Notes: generated by a model not told the origin, from the letters alone. DNA of 64,000 nucleotides from Limisoma sp963601185 (GCA_963601185.1 CAVCEE010000010.1:41702-105701), one strand, 5' to 3'; positions 35,756 to 44,994 are shown, counted from the first letter of the stretch. Translations and numbers: made by a program.

Positions 35756-35827
35756 TTACGCAATAGCCAATCGGCCAACCTCTTCTGACGAATGGACGGC
35801 GTGGTGGTGATGATGTGTAAGTTGCAT
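35756..35827 (-). CDS. hisL: Histidine operon leader peptide
   Basis: 23 codons: MQLTHHHHHAVHSSEEVGRLAIA. Six histidines, five of them consecutive (codons 5-9), make it a textbook attenuation leader. ATG at 35827, stop TAA at 35758-35756, preceded by a TACCTTTG -7 box. Stalling at the His run when charged tRNA-His is scarce should prevent the terminator at 35694-35733 and allow hisG-D-C-B transcription. Too short for routine gene callers. Confidence 0.93.
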   Translation of the reverse strand: MQLTHHHHHAVHSSEEVGRLAIA

Positions 35828-35854
35828 AGTTAGCATAAAGTGTTTATTTGTTTG

Positions 35855-35862
35855 CAAAGGTA
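35855..35862 (-). promoter_or_regulatory. -7 box of the his operon
   Basis: TACCTTTG on the minus strand; a TTGC-type -33 lies 18 nt upstream. The start of transcription falls about 24 nt before the leader ATG. Confidence 0.7.
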
Positions 35863-35918
35863 CGCACAATCTTTAATTATGCAAGCAAAAATCCGACTTT
35901 TATTGCAAATTTTCAACA

Positions 35919-36518
35919 TTAAAATTCATATCCGGCCTTAAGTCCTAAGACCATGCCATACCATCCGTCGCCTAATGGACCGTAAAAATTAAGCAATCCG
36001 TCATACTGGAGAGTCATAAATAGCGCATGTCGATCTTTCATCGCCACTCTTACTCCTAATCCGATGTCTCCGAGGTATCCGCAACATGACCCTAACGTCA
36101 CGCCGTTCCGAAAATCCAAAAACGGCGACACCTTTCCGTTCCGGAAATTTATCCTCACATTCCAGAACAACGGCACTGTCAGATAACTCTTCCTGCTGGT
36201 AGCATACAAGTGCATTCCAGTGCCTCCTCCAACAAAAATGTAATTATTGAATTGATAGCCCACCGACGCTGTCACCGGAAACAGATTAGGCAAAAAATAC
36301 TCGTCCGGATCATCATAACCATCATTATTGTCAATACTCCACAAGAATCCAGTGTCAACAAACACTTTCAAACCACGCAATGTGCGACGCTGCTTAAAAC
36401 TGTAAAATTCCTGCAATTCATCATTGGAGATTGAATCAGTTTCCACATCAACAGGACTATTGGCAAAAGCACAAATACACGAGATGAGGCTTAAAAAGAA
36501 TAATGATAGTTTTTTCAT
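35919..36518 (-). CDS. Small outer-membrane beta-barrel protein
   Basis: 199 residues. Signal peptide about 1-19 (ISCICAFANS), then alternating hydrophobic strands (VFVDTGFLWSI, VTASVGYQFNNYIFVGGGTGMHLY, LTVPLFWNVRINF) ending LGLKAGYEF with a terminal Phe. This is the pattern of an eight- to ten-stranded barrel. Role unknown. A -7-like box TATCTTTG at 36839-36832 could drive it with a leader of about 310 nt. Confidence 0.7.
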   Translation of the reverse strand: MKKLSLFFLSLISCICAFANSPVDVETDSISNDELQEFYSFKQRRTLRGLKVFVDTGFLWSIDNNDGYDDPDEYFLPNLFPVTASVGYQFNNYIFVGGGTGMHLYATSRKSYLTVPLFWNVRINFRNGKVSPFLDFRNGVTLGSCCGYLGDIGLGVRVAMKDRHALFMTLQYDGLLNFYGPLGDGWYGMVLGLKAGYEF

Positions 36519-36859
36519 AATATTGTGTTTTTATGTTTCGTCGGCAAGATATAAAACTTTATCGAATACTACAAGCTTTTTATCGTTTTTTTACCCAATA
36601 TATTTTTTCACTCAATGTGTTTTTCTCTCCAGAATATAGCGCCCCTACGGCGCGCTGCCGCGCTGCCAACTATGGCACGCCTCTCAGCGTAGTCCTGTCT
36701 CTCCACCAGACGTCTACTGAGACACATTATGACAAAGCACCTCCGTTTTTCTTGCAGATAATCACTAGGTCATCGACCGTATCTTCTATTGATTGCAGGT
36801 GCAAAGTACTATAGAACCGAAGCAACGTTTGCAAAGATACGCGCAGAAGCCAGCGATTT
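36519..36859. other. 341-bp non-coding stretch, possible long 5' leader
   Basis: I see no gene. It contains a GC-rich block (36638-36715) with hairpin potential such as GCGCC-cctac-GGCGC, set between AT-rich flanks. Two minus-strand -7-like boxes (36839-36832 and a TACTTTG at 36808-36802) point towards the outer-membrane protein gene. Confidence 0.45.
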
Positions 36860-39325
36860 CTAAATCTGCTGGGCGGGGTCGGGCTCGCCGGCGCCTACAC
36901 CGGCGTTTTCACCTGCATTCTCGAGTTCTATCTCCTCGTCGGGAATCTCGATAAGGTCAGGGTTGGTACTGTCGTTGAACGTAGTGTCGACTGGCTCGAC
37001 ATAGCCTTGGCAGTTGTACGGACGCGACACTGTAAACGATGCCTTATCTGGAATCTTGCCACGGTATTTCGCCAGTTGCGGATCGCGGAGCACCTTCTCC
37101 ATAAAGTAGCCGAATACAGGGAGAGCGGTGTGGCTGCCTTGACCCATACGGCCGCTGCGGAAATGCACGCTACGGTATTCGCCGCCTACCCAGCAACCTG
37201 CCACGAGGTTCTTGGTCACACCCACATACCAGCCGTCGCTGTTGTTGGACGTTGTACCTGTCTTGCCGCCAAAGTTGGTGTCGAAATGGTGGATATCGTA
37301 ACCCCACAAAGCCTGCGATGTGCCGCCCGGCTCAGTCATTCCGGCGAGCAACATCTGCTGCATCAGGAACGCCGACTCTTCAGTGATAGCCTGTCGGTTT
37401 TCAGGCTCAGCCTCGTAGAGCACCTTGCCGTTTTTGTCCTCGATGCGTGTTACAAATTCCGGCGGATTGTGGCGGCCGTTGTTCATCACGGTGCAGTACG
37501 CATCAACGAGTTCGAGCAATGTCACGTCGTTAGATCCCAGAGCCATTGCCGGTGTCTGCTTCTGCGGCGACTGCACGCCGAGACTGCGCGTAACCTCTGC
37601 CACGCGAGCAAGTCCCACCTCGTTTGCCACAGCCACAGCCACGGAGTTGATGGAGTTGGAGAACGCATGCTTGAGCGACATTGCTCCGCCAGTGTAGTAG
37701 CCGTTGGCGTTGCGCGGAGCCCATTTCGTTGGCTTTCCTTCGCTGTCGTAGGCATCATATTGTTTCCATTCGTCCACACGGTCATCGCACGGACCAAGAC
37801 CGGCCTCCATAGCGGCGGTGTAGACACAGAGTTTAAATGTTGATCCCGGCTGGCGCTCAGCAGTTACCTTGTCGTATTGCCAATGGTTGTAGTCGATGTC
37901 GCCCACCCACGCCTTGATAGCACCTGTTTCAGGCTCCATGGCGAGGAATGCGCAGTGCATAAACCGGACCATATAGCGGATGGAGTCCATCGGACTCATC
38001 ATCTCCTGACGCACATGGTCGGGCGATGCGTAGTCGAAGAGTTTCACCCTGTGAGGCAAATTCATATAGTAGTTCACCGAGTCGGGGTCGTCGGGATAGC
38101 GCGCAGACAGCTGCTTGTAGTAGTCGGTGCGCTTAGCAATGTCTTCAATGAACCCTTTCTTCTCCTGGTGGTTCTCGTCACGCCATGGGTTCTCGTTGCC
38201 CCAGTCTGCCTTGAAGTTGCGCTGCACTTGCTGCATGTGCTTCATCACAGCCTCCTCGGCATAGGTCTGCATACGCGAGTCGATGGTGGTGTAGATGCGC
38301 AGTCCGTCGCCGTAGAGGTCGATGCCGTTGTCCTTGCACCAGCCCTTCTGCAACTCGTCGGCGAGCACGTCGCGGAAATAAGGCGCGCGGCCGTCGGTGG
38401 GCTTCACCGGAGTGTAGTTGAGTTTGAGCGGCAACTCGCTGAGCGAGTCGTACTGCTCACGGTTGATGAAACGCTTGCGGAGCATATTGCTCAGCACCAC
38501 GTTGCGGCGGCTCTTGCTGTTCTTAGGGTTGATGCGTGGGTTGTAGGTGGTGGTAGCCTTGAGCATACCCACCAGCACAGCCGACTCCTCAACCTTCAGT
38601 TTCGCTGGAGTGGTGTTGAAATAGGTCTTTGCGGCGGTGCGGATGCCAAACGAGTTGCTGCCGAAATCCACCGTGTTGAGATACATGGTGAGGATTTCCT
38701 TCTTGGAGTAGAACATCTCAAGTTTTACGGCAGTGACCCATTCCTTGGTCTTCATCACAAGAAGGCGCACACCGGGGATGAAACCAGTGAGACCTGTGGA
38801 GTATTCCGTACGGGTGCGGAACATATTCTTGACCAACTGCTGCGTAATCGTACTTGCGCCACGGGCTTCGTGGTGCAACGCCATATCCTTGACGGCTGCG
38901 ACAACGCCTTGGAAGTCGATGCCGAAGTGGCTGTAGAAACGCTCGTCCTCGGTGGAAATGAGAGCGTTGACGAGCATCGGCGAGATTTCATCATATTCCA
39001 CAGGGATGCGGTTTTCGCGATAGTAGCGGCCGAGCACTTTGCCGTCGGCGCTATACACGATTGAGGCTTCTTCCTGCTTCGGATGCGAGATGTCGTGAAG
39101 GCTCGGCGAGCGGCCAAATAGCCACAGGAAGTTGATGTCGACCATTATGAGGTAGAGAATGAATGCCACGATGAAAGTGGCAATCGCAATTCCGATTTTT
39201 CCATACCAACGCGCGCTTTTGTAAGTGCGCTTGTACCATTTCCAGGATTTGACGCACCCGCGCCAAATGTAGCGGAGCAGCACCAATATGCGGTTGAGCA
39301 ACCCCTTGAGAAAATTTGGTTTCAT
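36860..39325 (-). CDS. Class A penicillin-binding protein (transglycosylase/transpeptidase)
   Basis: About 821 residues from the ATG at 39325 (MKPNFLKGLL); an upstream in-frame start would add 19 residues. One membrane span (about 48-70, IGIAIATFIVAFILYLIM). GT51 transglycosylase with EDERFYSHFGIDFQG and STITQQLVKNMF. Penicillin-binding transpeptidase with SxxK (GSTFKL), SNS and KTGTT. Polymerises and cross-links peptidoglycan in the periplasm. The C-terminus is acidic and disordered. Belongs to the PBP1a-like group common in Bacteroidetes. Confidence 0.94.
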   Translation of the reverse strand: MKPNFLKGLLNRILVLLRYIWRGCVKSWKWYKRTYKSARWYGKIGIAIATFIVAFILYLIMVDINFLWLFGRSPSLHDISHPKQEEASIVYSADGKVLGRYYRENRIPVEYDEISPMLVNALISTEDERFYSHFGIDFQGVVAAVKDMALHHEARGASTITQQLVKNMFRTRTEYSTGLTGFIPGVRLLVMKTKEWVTAVKLEMFYSKKEILTMYLNTVDFGSNSFGIRTAAKTYFNTTPAKLKVEESAVLVGMLKATTTYNPRINPKNSKSRRNVVLSNMLRKRFINREQYDSLSELPLKLNYTPVKPTDGRAPYFRDVLADELQKGWCKDNGIDLYGDGLRIYTTIDSRMQTYAEEAVMKHMQQVQRNFKADWGNENPWRDENHQEKKGFIEDIAKRTDYYKQLSARYPDDPDSVNYYMNLPHRVKLFDYASPDHVRQEMMSPMDSIRYMVRFMHCAFLAMEPETGAIKAWVGDIDYNHWQYDKVTAERQPGSTFKLCVYTAAMEAGLGPCDDRVDEWKQYDAYDSEGKPTKWAPRNANGYYTGGAMSLKHAFSNSINSVAVAVANEVGLARVAEVTRSLGVQSPQKQTPAMALGSNDVTLLELVDAYCTVMNNGRHNPPEFVTRIEDKNGKVLYEAEPENRQAITEESAFLMQQMLLAGMTEPGGTSQALWGYDIHHFDTNFGGKTGTTSNNSDGWYVGVTKNLVAGCWVGGEYRSVHFRSGRMGQGSHTALPVFGYFMEKVLRDPQLAKYRGKIPDKASFTVSRPYNCQGYVEPVDTTFNDSTNPDLIEIPDEEIELENAGENAGVGAGEPDPAQQI

Positions 39326-39431
39326 CCAGTTTTGAATTAATTCTCTGCAAATGTAATGCAAGCCAACGGAAAATCGGCGCACGACAGTCTGAAAAAATGT
39401 TGTGCAGATGGATTTTGTGCCAAATCGGAGG

Positions 39432-40184
39432 CTATTTCACGAGTAATGCGCTGCCCATCTCGGCGTTGGGCTCAGTTTCGAGCATCACGTCGCTGTTGTT
39501 TCGTGCGAGGTCGCATTGGGCAAACATTTCTTTTCCGCTGAGTGATTTGTAGCGGATGATGAATCCCTTGACGGAAGAGTCGGCAAGGTATTTGGAAATG
39601 TCGAACGAAGCAATGCCTACGAAATTTGTCAGCGCGGTGTTGCCGTTAAGGCTGTGGCGCAGTTCCAGATACCGATAGCCGTCTTCCTGCTTCTTGGGAC
39701 TGTCGACAGTGACAAGATCCAGGCTGTGGATGTAAGTGCCACTGGTCTTGATTATATATTGGATATTGAGAAAGTTCCGCGAGTTCCAGATGCGCAACGC
39801 ATCGACAGGATCGTCGGCGGCGGCATTGCCGGCGGCGGCAATCTGCTTGACGAGAACGGGATAGGCATAGGTCACCTTGACCGACCCCACAAACGGTGCT
39901 TTCGCCACAGTGCCGACAAACTCGGCATAGACTCGCTGACCAGAGGCGTAGCCGTCGTCGAGCAGGTCGGTGTAGTTGGTCACATACAGTTTGTTGCCCC
40001 TGTCGCTGTCAATGTAGTAGGACGTGTCCGACTCTTTCAGAAATGTGCCGATTGTGGCGTTGACAGTCGACTGGGCGCTGCCTGCCGTAATGTCGTTGCC
40101 GTCGATGCCGCATGCTGAGAATATCAGCATGGCTGAAACCATTCCTATCAGCACGACTATTATGTTGCGTTTTGCTTCTGTCAT
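39432..40184 (-). CDS. NigD-like lipoprotein
   Basis: 250 residues from the ATG at 40184 (MTEAKRNIIVVLIG). Lipobox FSAC around residue 25. An N-terminal OB-like half (YYIDSDRGNKLYVTNYTDL, GQRVYAEFVGTV) and a C-terminal beta-sandwich half (DALRIWNSRNFLNIQYIIKTSG...YLELRHSLNG) match the two-domain NigD-like family of Bacteroidales surface lipoproteins. Function not established. Divergent from the ECF sigma gene at 40304. Confidence 0.72.
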   Translation of the reverse strand: MTEAKRNIIVVLIGMVSAMLIFSACGIDGNDITAGSAQSTVNATIGTFLKESDTSYYIDSDRGNKLYVTNYTDLLDDGYASGQRVYAEFVGTVAKAPFVGSVKVTYAYPVLVKQIAAAGNAAADDPVDALRIWNSRNFLNIQYIIKTSGTYIHSLDLVTVDSPKKQEDGYRYLELRHSLNGNTALTNFVGIASFDISKYLADSSVKGFIIRYKSLSGKEMFAQCDLARNNSDVMLETEPNAEMGSALLVK

Positions 40185-40266
40185 TGCGAGTGCTTGCTTT
40201 TTGTCAATAAAACGACCGTTTGCCGAAATTACTGCACCGCCCTGCATTTTTTTCGCTGCGATGCAG

Positions 40267-40274
40267 TATTTTTG
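40267..40274 (+). promoter_or_regulatory. -7 box upstream of the ECF sigma gene
   Basis: TATTTTTG fits TAnnTTTG, about 30 nt before the ATG at 40304. A clear -33 TTTG is missing. Confidence 0.45.
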
Positions 40275-40303
40275 CGCTACCTCCGTTAATAAGGTGAAAG
40301 GAG

Positions 40304-40858
40304 ATGATGACAGAAGAAGAGATATACGAAGGATGCCTGCGAGGCGACGAAAAGTCGCGCCGCGAACTCTACATACGCTATGGCGGCGTCATGCTTGCCA
40401 TCGGCGTGCGCTATCTCTCCGACCGGCAGACCGCAGAGGATGTGCTCCACGACGTGTTTGTCAACGTGCTGACCAACTTCCGCAAATTCACCTACCGCGG
40501 CGAAGGGTCGCTGATGGCGTGGCTCAAGAGAGTGATGGTCAACGGATCACTCGACTATCTGCGCCGCAACAGACAGGTGGAGGCGGTGGACATCGACAAT
40601 GTGCGCGACGAGGATCTCGAGGAGGAGGCTCCGGAGGCATCGGCAGTGCCGGCATCGGTGATTCTTGAGATGGTGGCATCGCTCCCCGACGGCTACCGCA
40701 CGGTGTTCAACCTCTACACCTTTGAGCAGATGAGCCACCGCGAGATTGCCGAGCAGATGGGCATCAACGAGAAATCGTCGTCGTCGCAACTTTTTAGGGC
40801 CAAATCCCTGTTGGCAAAAAAAATTAAAGAATATCTGAGAAAAGAGAACAATATATGA
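40304..40858 (+). CDS. ECF-type RNA polymerase sigma factor
   Basis: 184 residues with sigma region 2 (LSDRQTAEDVLHDVFVNVLTNFRKFTYRGEGSLMAWLKRVMVN, about 38-85) and region 4 (LPDGYRTVFNLYTFEQMSHREIAEQMGINEKSSSSQLFRAKSLL, about 125-170). Its last four bases overlap the start of the next gene (ATGA), so it is translationally coupled to its probable regulator. Target promoters unknown. Confidence 0.92.
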   Translation: MMTEEEIYEGCLRGDEKSRRELYIRYGGVMLAIGVRYLSDRQTAEDVLHDVFVNVLTNFRKFTYRGEGSLMAWLKRVMVNGSLDYLRRNRQVEAVDIDNVRDEDLEEEAPEASAVPASVILEMVASLPDGYRTVFNLYTFEQMSHREIAEQMGINEKSSSSQLFRAKSLLAKKIKEYLRKENNI

Positions 40859-42117
40859 AAATCAACGATGATAAATGGCTTGAGTCACTGCGTGATGCTG
40901 TCGACGGCTGCGAGGTGAAGCCCCGCACCGACCTGTGGCAACGCATTGAGGCGGACCTTCCGAAACCGCAGCAGCGCCGGGTGCTGACCGTGGTGTGGCG
41001 GGCAGTCGCCGTGGCGGCGTGTCTGGCAGTGGTTGTCGGGGCATATTTCCTGATGTCGCGCACCGGCGGCAATGTCGCCGTCCAACCGTCGTCGCCACTC
41101 ACTGCCAAGGCTTCATCTCCTGCCAGTGATGCCGGAAACGAGCCAGAGAGTCCGCTGATTGCCTGTGCTGGTGATGCTGAATCTCTCACACCAAGCGCGG
41201 CAAAGCAGCCGGCAGTGCTTGCCGCATCGGAGTTGGCGGAGTCGCCGGTACTGGTATCGGCCGACGAAGAGCCAGAGTGCGAAGCCGCTCCATCCGACAG
41301 CATTCCCCCAAAAAAACAGTCAGGCACTGTGCGCGAGTTCCTCGATGCAAAACCTACTACGCCCGACGGCACTTCCAAGCAGACTCCACGGCAACGGACA
41401 TCATCGAAAGCCGCCGACACCGACGGTCGCTTCCAGGTGGCATTGTCTGCCAACACGGCTTTCGGCCAGGGCAGCAGTTCGTCGACCAACGGATTTGCCG
41501 CTTTGCGCGGACAGAACAACTATCTTTTTGCCGCCGACGGCTCTGATTTCGGCAACACTTATCTTGAAGCGGCGGCAAACAACATCGACGAGCCGACCTC
41601 GACCAGCGAGGTGGTGAGTTTCCCGGTAAGTTACTCGGCTTCGTTCCGCTATATGATTACTGAACGCTGGGGCATCAACGCCGGTGTAAGTTACACGTCT
41701 GCCACCTCGGAATGCCGCTCCGGATCGGCTGTCGACTACTATTCGTCGAAAGTGCGCATGCACTATGTCGGCGTGCCGGTTACCGTTAGTTACAATTTCC
41801 TCAACAGCCGCTACGTCACCATCTACGGCCTTGCCGGCGGCACTGTGGAGAAATGCGTGGCATCAACAAAGAAGGAAACGGTCGTGGCATCAGGCATCGA
41901 ACAGAAATCCGCTTCGCGAAAGTCGAACCTCAACAACCGTCCGTGGCAGGGCTCGCTCAACGCCGGAGCAGGCGTGCAGTTCAACATCACCGACCGCTAC
42001 GGCATCTTTGCCGAGCCGCAGGTGGTCTACGATTTGTCGGACGACAGCAATTCGCCGGCTCGCCGCCGCAACGACTGGAGTTTCCAACTCGCCGTAGGTC
42101 TGCGACTCAGTTACTGA
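40855..42117 (+). CDS. Anti-sigma-position protein with a C-terminal beta-barrel domain
   Basis: 420 residues. A cytoplasmic N-terminus (about 1-42, SLRDAVDGCEVKPRTDLWQRIEADLP), a membrane span (about 43-65) and a long Ser/Thr/Ala/Pro linker (about 70-190). The C-terminal barrel-like domain (about 195-420, FQVALSANTAFGQ...YGIFAEPQVVYDLSDD...LAVGLRLSY) ends in Tyr. This one-protein layout next to an ECF sigma factor is frequent in Bacteroidales and suggests a transenvelope sensor that restrains the sigma factor. That role is inference. Confidence 0.75.
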   Translation: MKINDDKWLESLRDAVDGCEVKPRTDLWQRIEADLPKPQQRRVLTVVWRAVAVAACLAVVVGAYFLMSRTGGNVAVQPSSPLTAKASSPASDAGNEPESPLIACAGDAESLTPSAAKQPAVLAASELAESPVLVSADEEPECEAAPSDSIPPKKQSGTVREFLDAKPTTPDGTSKQTPRQRTSSKAADTDGRFQVALSANTAFGQGSSSSTNGFAALRGQNNYLFAADGSDFGNTYLEAAANNIDEPTSTSEVVSFPVSYSASFRYMITERWGINAGVSYTSATSECRSGSAVDYYSSKVRMHYVGVPVTVSYNFLNSRYVTIYGLAGGTVEKCVASTKKETVVASGIEQKSASRKSNLNNRPWQGSLNAGAGVQFNITDRYGIFAEPQVVYDLSDDSNSPARRRNDWSFQLAVGLRLSY

Positions 42118-42205
42118 TACTGACGGCGATGTGCCCACATGGATGCCGAATTTCCTAAAAAAGCATAATTCAGGGCGTAGACTTGGTTTTTGGTGCATAA
42201 CGGCT

Positions 42206-42213
42206 TATATTTG
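42206..42213 (+). promoter_or_regulatory. -7 box of the second AraC-type regulator
   Basis: TATATTTG matches TAnnTTTG. An in-frame GTG at 42213 begins inside this box, so translation must start further downstream, at the ATG at 42243. Confidence 0.6.
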
Positions 42214-42242
42214 TGAAAAACCATAAGAAAGGCTGTTACCAC

Positions 42243-43109
42243 ATGGTTATTGAAAATGAACTTATAACACAAACAAGGGGCGACGAGTCGCCGAACGATG
42301 CACCTATAAGAATTGTAGACCGAAGGACTGAGTCTGACGTACTGTTTGTTGAAGAAAAATTGTCACGCTCCAAATTGTTTTTTGTTTTGGAGGGAAAGGC
42401 TAAACTTAAAATCAACAAACTTGATGTATCTGTGGTGAAGTGCGGCAACATTGCGTTGGTGCCGTGCAATTCCTTTTTGATTGCATCCATCGAGCCGGGC
42501 AGTTTCGTGATGACGGTGTCGTTCACAGAAAAAGAGCCGTTCGGTGCAAACTATTCACTCGTCAACCTGATGCACGACAGTTGCCTTGATGAGGGCGAAG
42601 TATGCGAATATGTCACGATGCCAATTAATGAGCGCGTGTCGGCGTTTGTGCAGTCCACTCTCGACTGTATCGGCGACGGCATTGCCGACCAGGCATATTT
42701 CAAGGTCAAGAAGCAGGAACTGTTTCTCCTGATGCTGCACTACTACAACAAGGAGCAACTGGCGCAGTTCTTCTATCCTCTGTTCTGCTTCAACCGCAAG
42801 TTTGAACAGATGGTGCTCGGCAACTTCGAGAATGTTACCGACGTGAAGCATTTTGCGGCAATTATGCACATGCCAGTCACCACATTCCAACGCAAGTTCC
42901 GCCGCCATTTCAAGACCTCGGTGAAGCAATGGCTTCTCGACCGCAAGGCCGAGCGGATGCTTGATGACCTAAAAAATACTAACCGTTCAATAACCGACCT
43001 GTCGCAACGCTACGGCTTCTCGTCGGTGTCGTATTTCTCCAATTTCTGCAAGCACCACTTCGGCAAGACGCCGACCGAACTGCGTGCGGAGGACAATCGG
43101 GAGGACTGA
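42243..43109 (+). CDS. AraC-family transcriptional regulator
   Basis: 288 residues from the ATG at 42243. The start is chosen because the upstream GTG (42213) overlaps the -7 box. N-terminal sensing domain (about 1-165) of cupin-like type (SRSKLFFVLEGKAKLKINKLDVSVVKCGNIALVP). C-terminal AraC HTH (about 190-285: MPVTTFQRKFRRHFKTSVKQWLLDRKAERML ... DLSQRYGFSSVSYFSNFCKHHFGKTPTELR). Followed after 1 bp by the pseudouridine synthase gene, so the two are coupled. Ligand unknown. Confidence 0.9.
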   Translation: MVIENELITQTRGDESPNDAPIRIVDRRTESDVLFVEEKLSRSKLFFVLEGKAKLKINKLDVSVVKCGNIALVPCNSFLIASIEPGSFVMTVSFTEKEPFGANYSLVNLMHDSCLDEGEVCEYVTMPINERVSAFVQSTLDCIGDGIADQAYFKVKKQELFLLMLHYYNKEQLAQFFYPLFCFNRKFEQMVLGNFENVTDVKHFAAIMHMPVTTFQRKFRRHFKTSVKQWLLDRKAERMLDDLKNTNRSITDLSQRYGFSSVSYFSNFCKHHFGKTPTELRAEDNRED

Positions 43110-43110
43110 G

Positions 43111-44739
43111 TTGGACGACAGCAAATTCCATAGCATAGAGGGCGACATCTCGGGCATCAAGTTGCCGGAGATGTTCACTTTTCCTTTCTACTATGTGCCC
43201 CACCCTCTGGTGCGCCTTGCCGCCGCTTCGTTGCGCCGCTATCTCGATGGTTGCGGCGAATGGCAGGAGGAGTTGTCGGCGGGCAAAATGATGGGTGTGC
43301 TCGTGGCGCGCGATGCCAGAGGCACGCTGGGCTATCTTGCCGCCTTTTCGGGCAACCTTGCGCACGCAAACAACCACGAATTCTTCGTGCCTGCCGTCTA
43401 CGACATTCTCCAGCCCGACGGCGTGTTCAAGACCAAGGAGGCGGAAATCACAGGAATCAACCACCTCATAGCCAACGCCTTGCAATCCTCTGAGCGCAAG
43501 GCGTTGGACGAAGCCTTGTCGGCGGCACGCTCGGCACGCGACAAGGAGGTGGCTGACTACAAAATACTGATGGCGAGGTGCAAACAGGAGCGCGACCAAA
43601 AGCGGCTTGACGGAAGCGACTGCGCGGCACTCGTGGCGGAGAGCCAGTTCCAGAAAGCGGAACTGCGGCGGATAAAACGACGCCACAAGGAGGCGGTCGA
43701 TGCCCGTGAGTCCAGGCGCAATGCCCTCGATGCGGAAGTGGCATCGCTGAAGAAATTGCGCCACGCTATGTCGGAACGGCTGCAACGGTGGATATTCGAC
43801 CGTTTTGTAATGGTCAACGCCCTCGGCGAGCGGCAGACTCTCACCGAAATTTTTGCCGAAGCCCGGGGGGAGATGCCTCCGGCTGGGGCTGGCGAATGCG
43901 CTGCGCCAAAGTTGCTGCAGTATGCCCTGACCCACGGATATACGCCACTTGCGATGGGTGAATTTTGGGTCGGGAGGTCACCGGTAGGCGAGTTGCGCCG
44001 CGACGGATTTTTCTACGGGGCTTGCAAGAGCAAGTGCGAACCCATACTCAATTTTATGATGCAGGGTATGGCGGTTGAGCCTAACCCGCTGAAAGGCGGC
44101 AACGACCTTGAGAGCCGTCTGCGCACTGTCTATGAGGACGACTGCCTGTGGGTCGTCGACAAGCCGTCGGGGATGCTCTCCGCTCCGGGACGCGACGGCT
44201 CAGTGTCGGTCACCGATGTGGCTCGCCGCCGGTTTCCGCAGTCTCAGGGGCTGATGGTGGTGCACCGTCTCGACCAGCACACCTCCGGACTTCTCATCGT
44301 AGCGAAGACGGCGGAAGTGTTTTCCGCACTGCGACAACAGTTTGAACGCCACGAGGTTGAGAAAAAATACATTGCACTGCTCGACGGCAACCTGCCCGAC
44401 GATGAGGGAGAGATAAAGTTGCCACTATCTGCCGACTACCACGACCGTCCGCGCCAGCGCGTGGACTTCGACGAAGGCAAGGAGGCTGTGACACGCTACC
44501 GCGTGGTCGCACGCTTCGGCGACACCACTCGCGTGGAATTTTCTCCTCTCACGGGCCGCACCCACCAGTTGCGCGTGCATTCTGCCTACTGCCGTCCCCT
44601 CGGACTCGGCGCTCCGATTCACGGCGATGCCTTGTATGGTCGCACAGACGTAAGGCTCTGCCTTCACGCAAGTTACATCAAATTCCGCCATCCAAAAACA
44701 GGCGAAACCCTCTCCTTTTCATCCGCTCCCGAATTTTAA
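43111..44739 (+). CDS. RluA-family pseudouridine synthase with long N-terminal extension
   Basis: About 542 residues from a TTG at 43111, preceded six bases upstream by GGGAGG (43099-43104). A GTG at 43084 is also in frame but lies inside the AraC gene. The catalytic domain is at the C-terminus (about 340-540), with VVDKPSGMLSAPGR, the active-site Asp in HRLDQHTSGLLIVAK and GRTHQLRVHSA. The first 330 residues contain a coiled coil (about 120-225) and a domain with FYGACKSKCEPIL; proteins of this layout occur in Bacteroidetes and some Gammaproteobacteria. It isomerises uridines in rRNA or tRNA; the target site is unknown. Confidence 0.88.
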   Translation: MDDSKFHSIEGDISGIKLPEMFTFPFYYVPHPLVRLAAASLRRYLDGCGEWQEELSAGKMMGVLVARDARGTLGYLAAFSGNLAHANNHEFFVPAVYDILQPDGVFKTKEAEITGINHLIANALQSSERKALDEALSAARSARDKEVADYKILMARCKQERDQKRLDGSDCAALVAESQFQKAELRRIKRRHKEAVDARESRRNALDAEVASLKKLRHAMSERLQRWIFDRFVMVNALGERQTLTEIFAEARGEMPPAGAGECAAPKLLQYALTHGYTPLAMGEFWVGRSPVGELRRDGFFYGACKSKCEPILNFMMQGMAVEPNPLKGGNDLESRLRTVYEDDCLWVVDKPSGMLSAPGRDGSVSVTDVARRRFPQSQGLMVVHRLDQHTSGLLIVAKTAEVFSALRQQFERHEVEKKYIALLDGNLPDDEGEIKLPLSADYHDRPRQRVDFDEGKEAVTRYRVVARFGDTTRVEFSPLTGRTHQLRVHSAYCRPLGLGAPIHGDALYGRTDVRLCLHASYIKFRHPKTGETLSFSSAPEF

Positions 44740-44810
44740 TTAATAGTGTTAAATCGATAAAAATGTGTTATAAAACATATTTTTATAGCACGTATTCCAA
44801 ATATTGTATT

Positions 44811-44818
44811 TATATTTG
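44811..44818 (+). promoter_or_regulatory. -7 box of a small transcription unit
   Basis: TATATTTG fits TAnnTTTG. It is followed by a 60-nt leader, AAAGGAG at 44874-44880 and a short ORF, and then a terminator. The -33 region (about 44785-44790) is not a clear TTTG. Confidence 0.5.
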
Positions 44819-44886
44819 CGGCGTAAAAAAGATTTTTAGTGTATTAAAAGTTTTTTGTTAGGTTTGTTTTTTAAAGGAGATTGATT

Positions 44887-44952
44887 ATGAAGAAAGTGGT
44901 ATTTAAGGTAATTAAGTGGTATTTTTCCACGACATCGCAAGCCTATGTATAG
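44887..44952 (+). CDS. 21-residue small ORF in its own transcription unit
   Basis: MKKVVFKVIKWYFSTTSQAYV, ATG at 44887 with a strong AAAGGAG seven nt upstream, amber stop at 44950. The peptide is basic and amphipathic or membrane-seeking. After the amber codon the frame stays open for 38 more codons, but those run through the terminator hairpin, so readthrough coding is unlikely. I do not recognise a family. It could be a small membrane peptide, a type I toxin-like peptide or a leader on a regulatory RNA. Confidence 0.5.
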   Translation: MKKVVFKVIKWYFSTTSQAYV

Positions 44953-44994
44953 GTTGAGGATGATTATTTAAGTAATAAGGAAAAAGTGGTTTGG

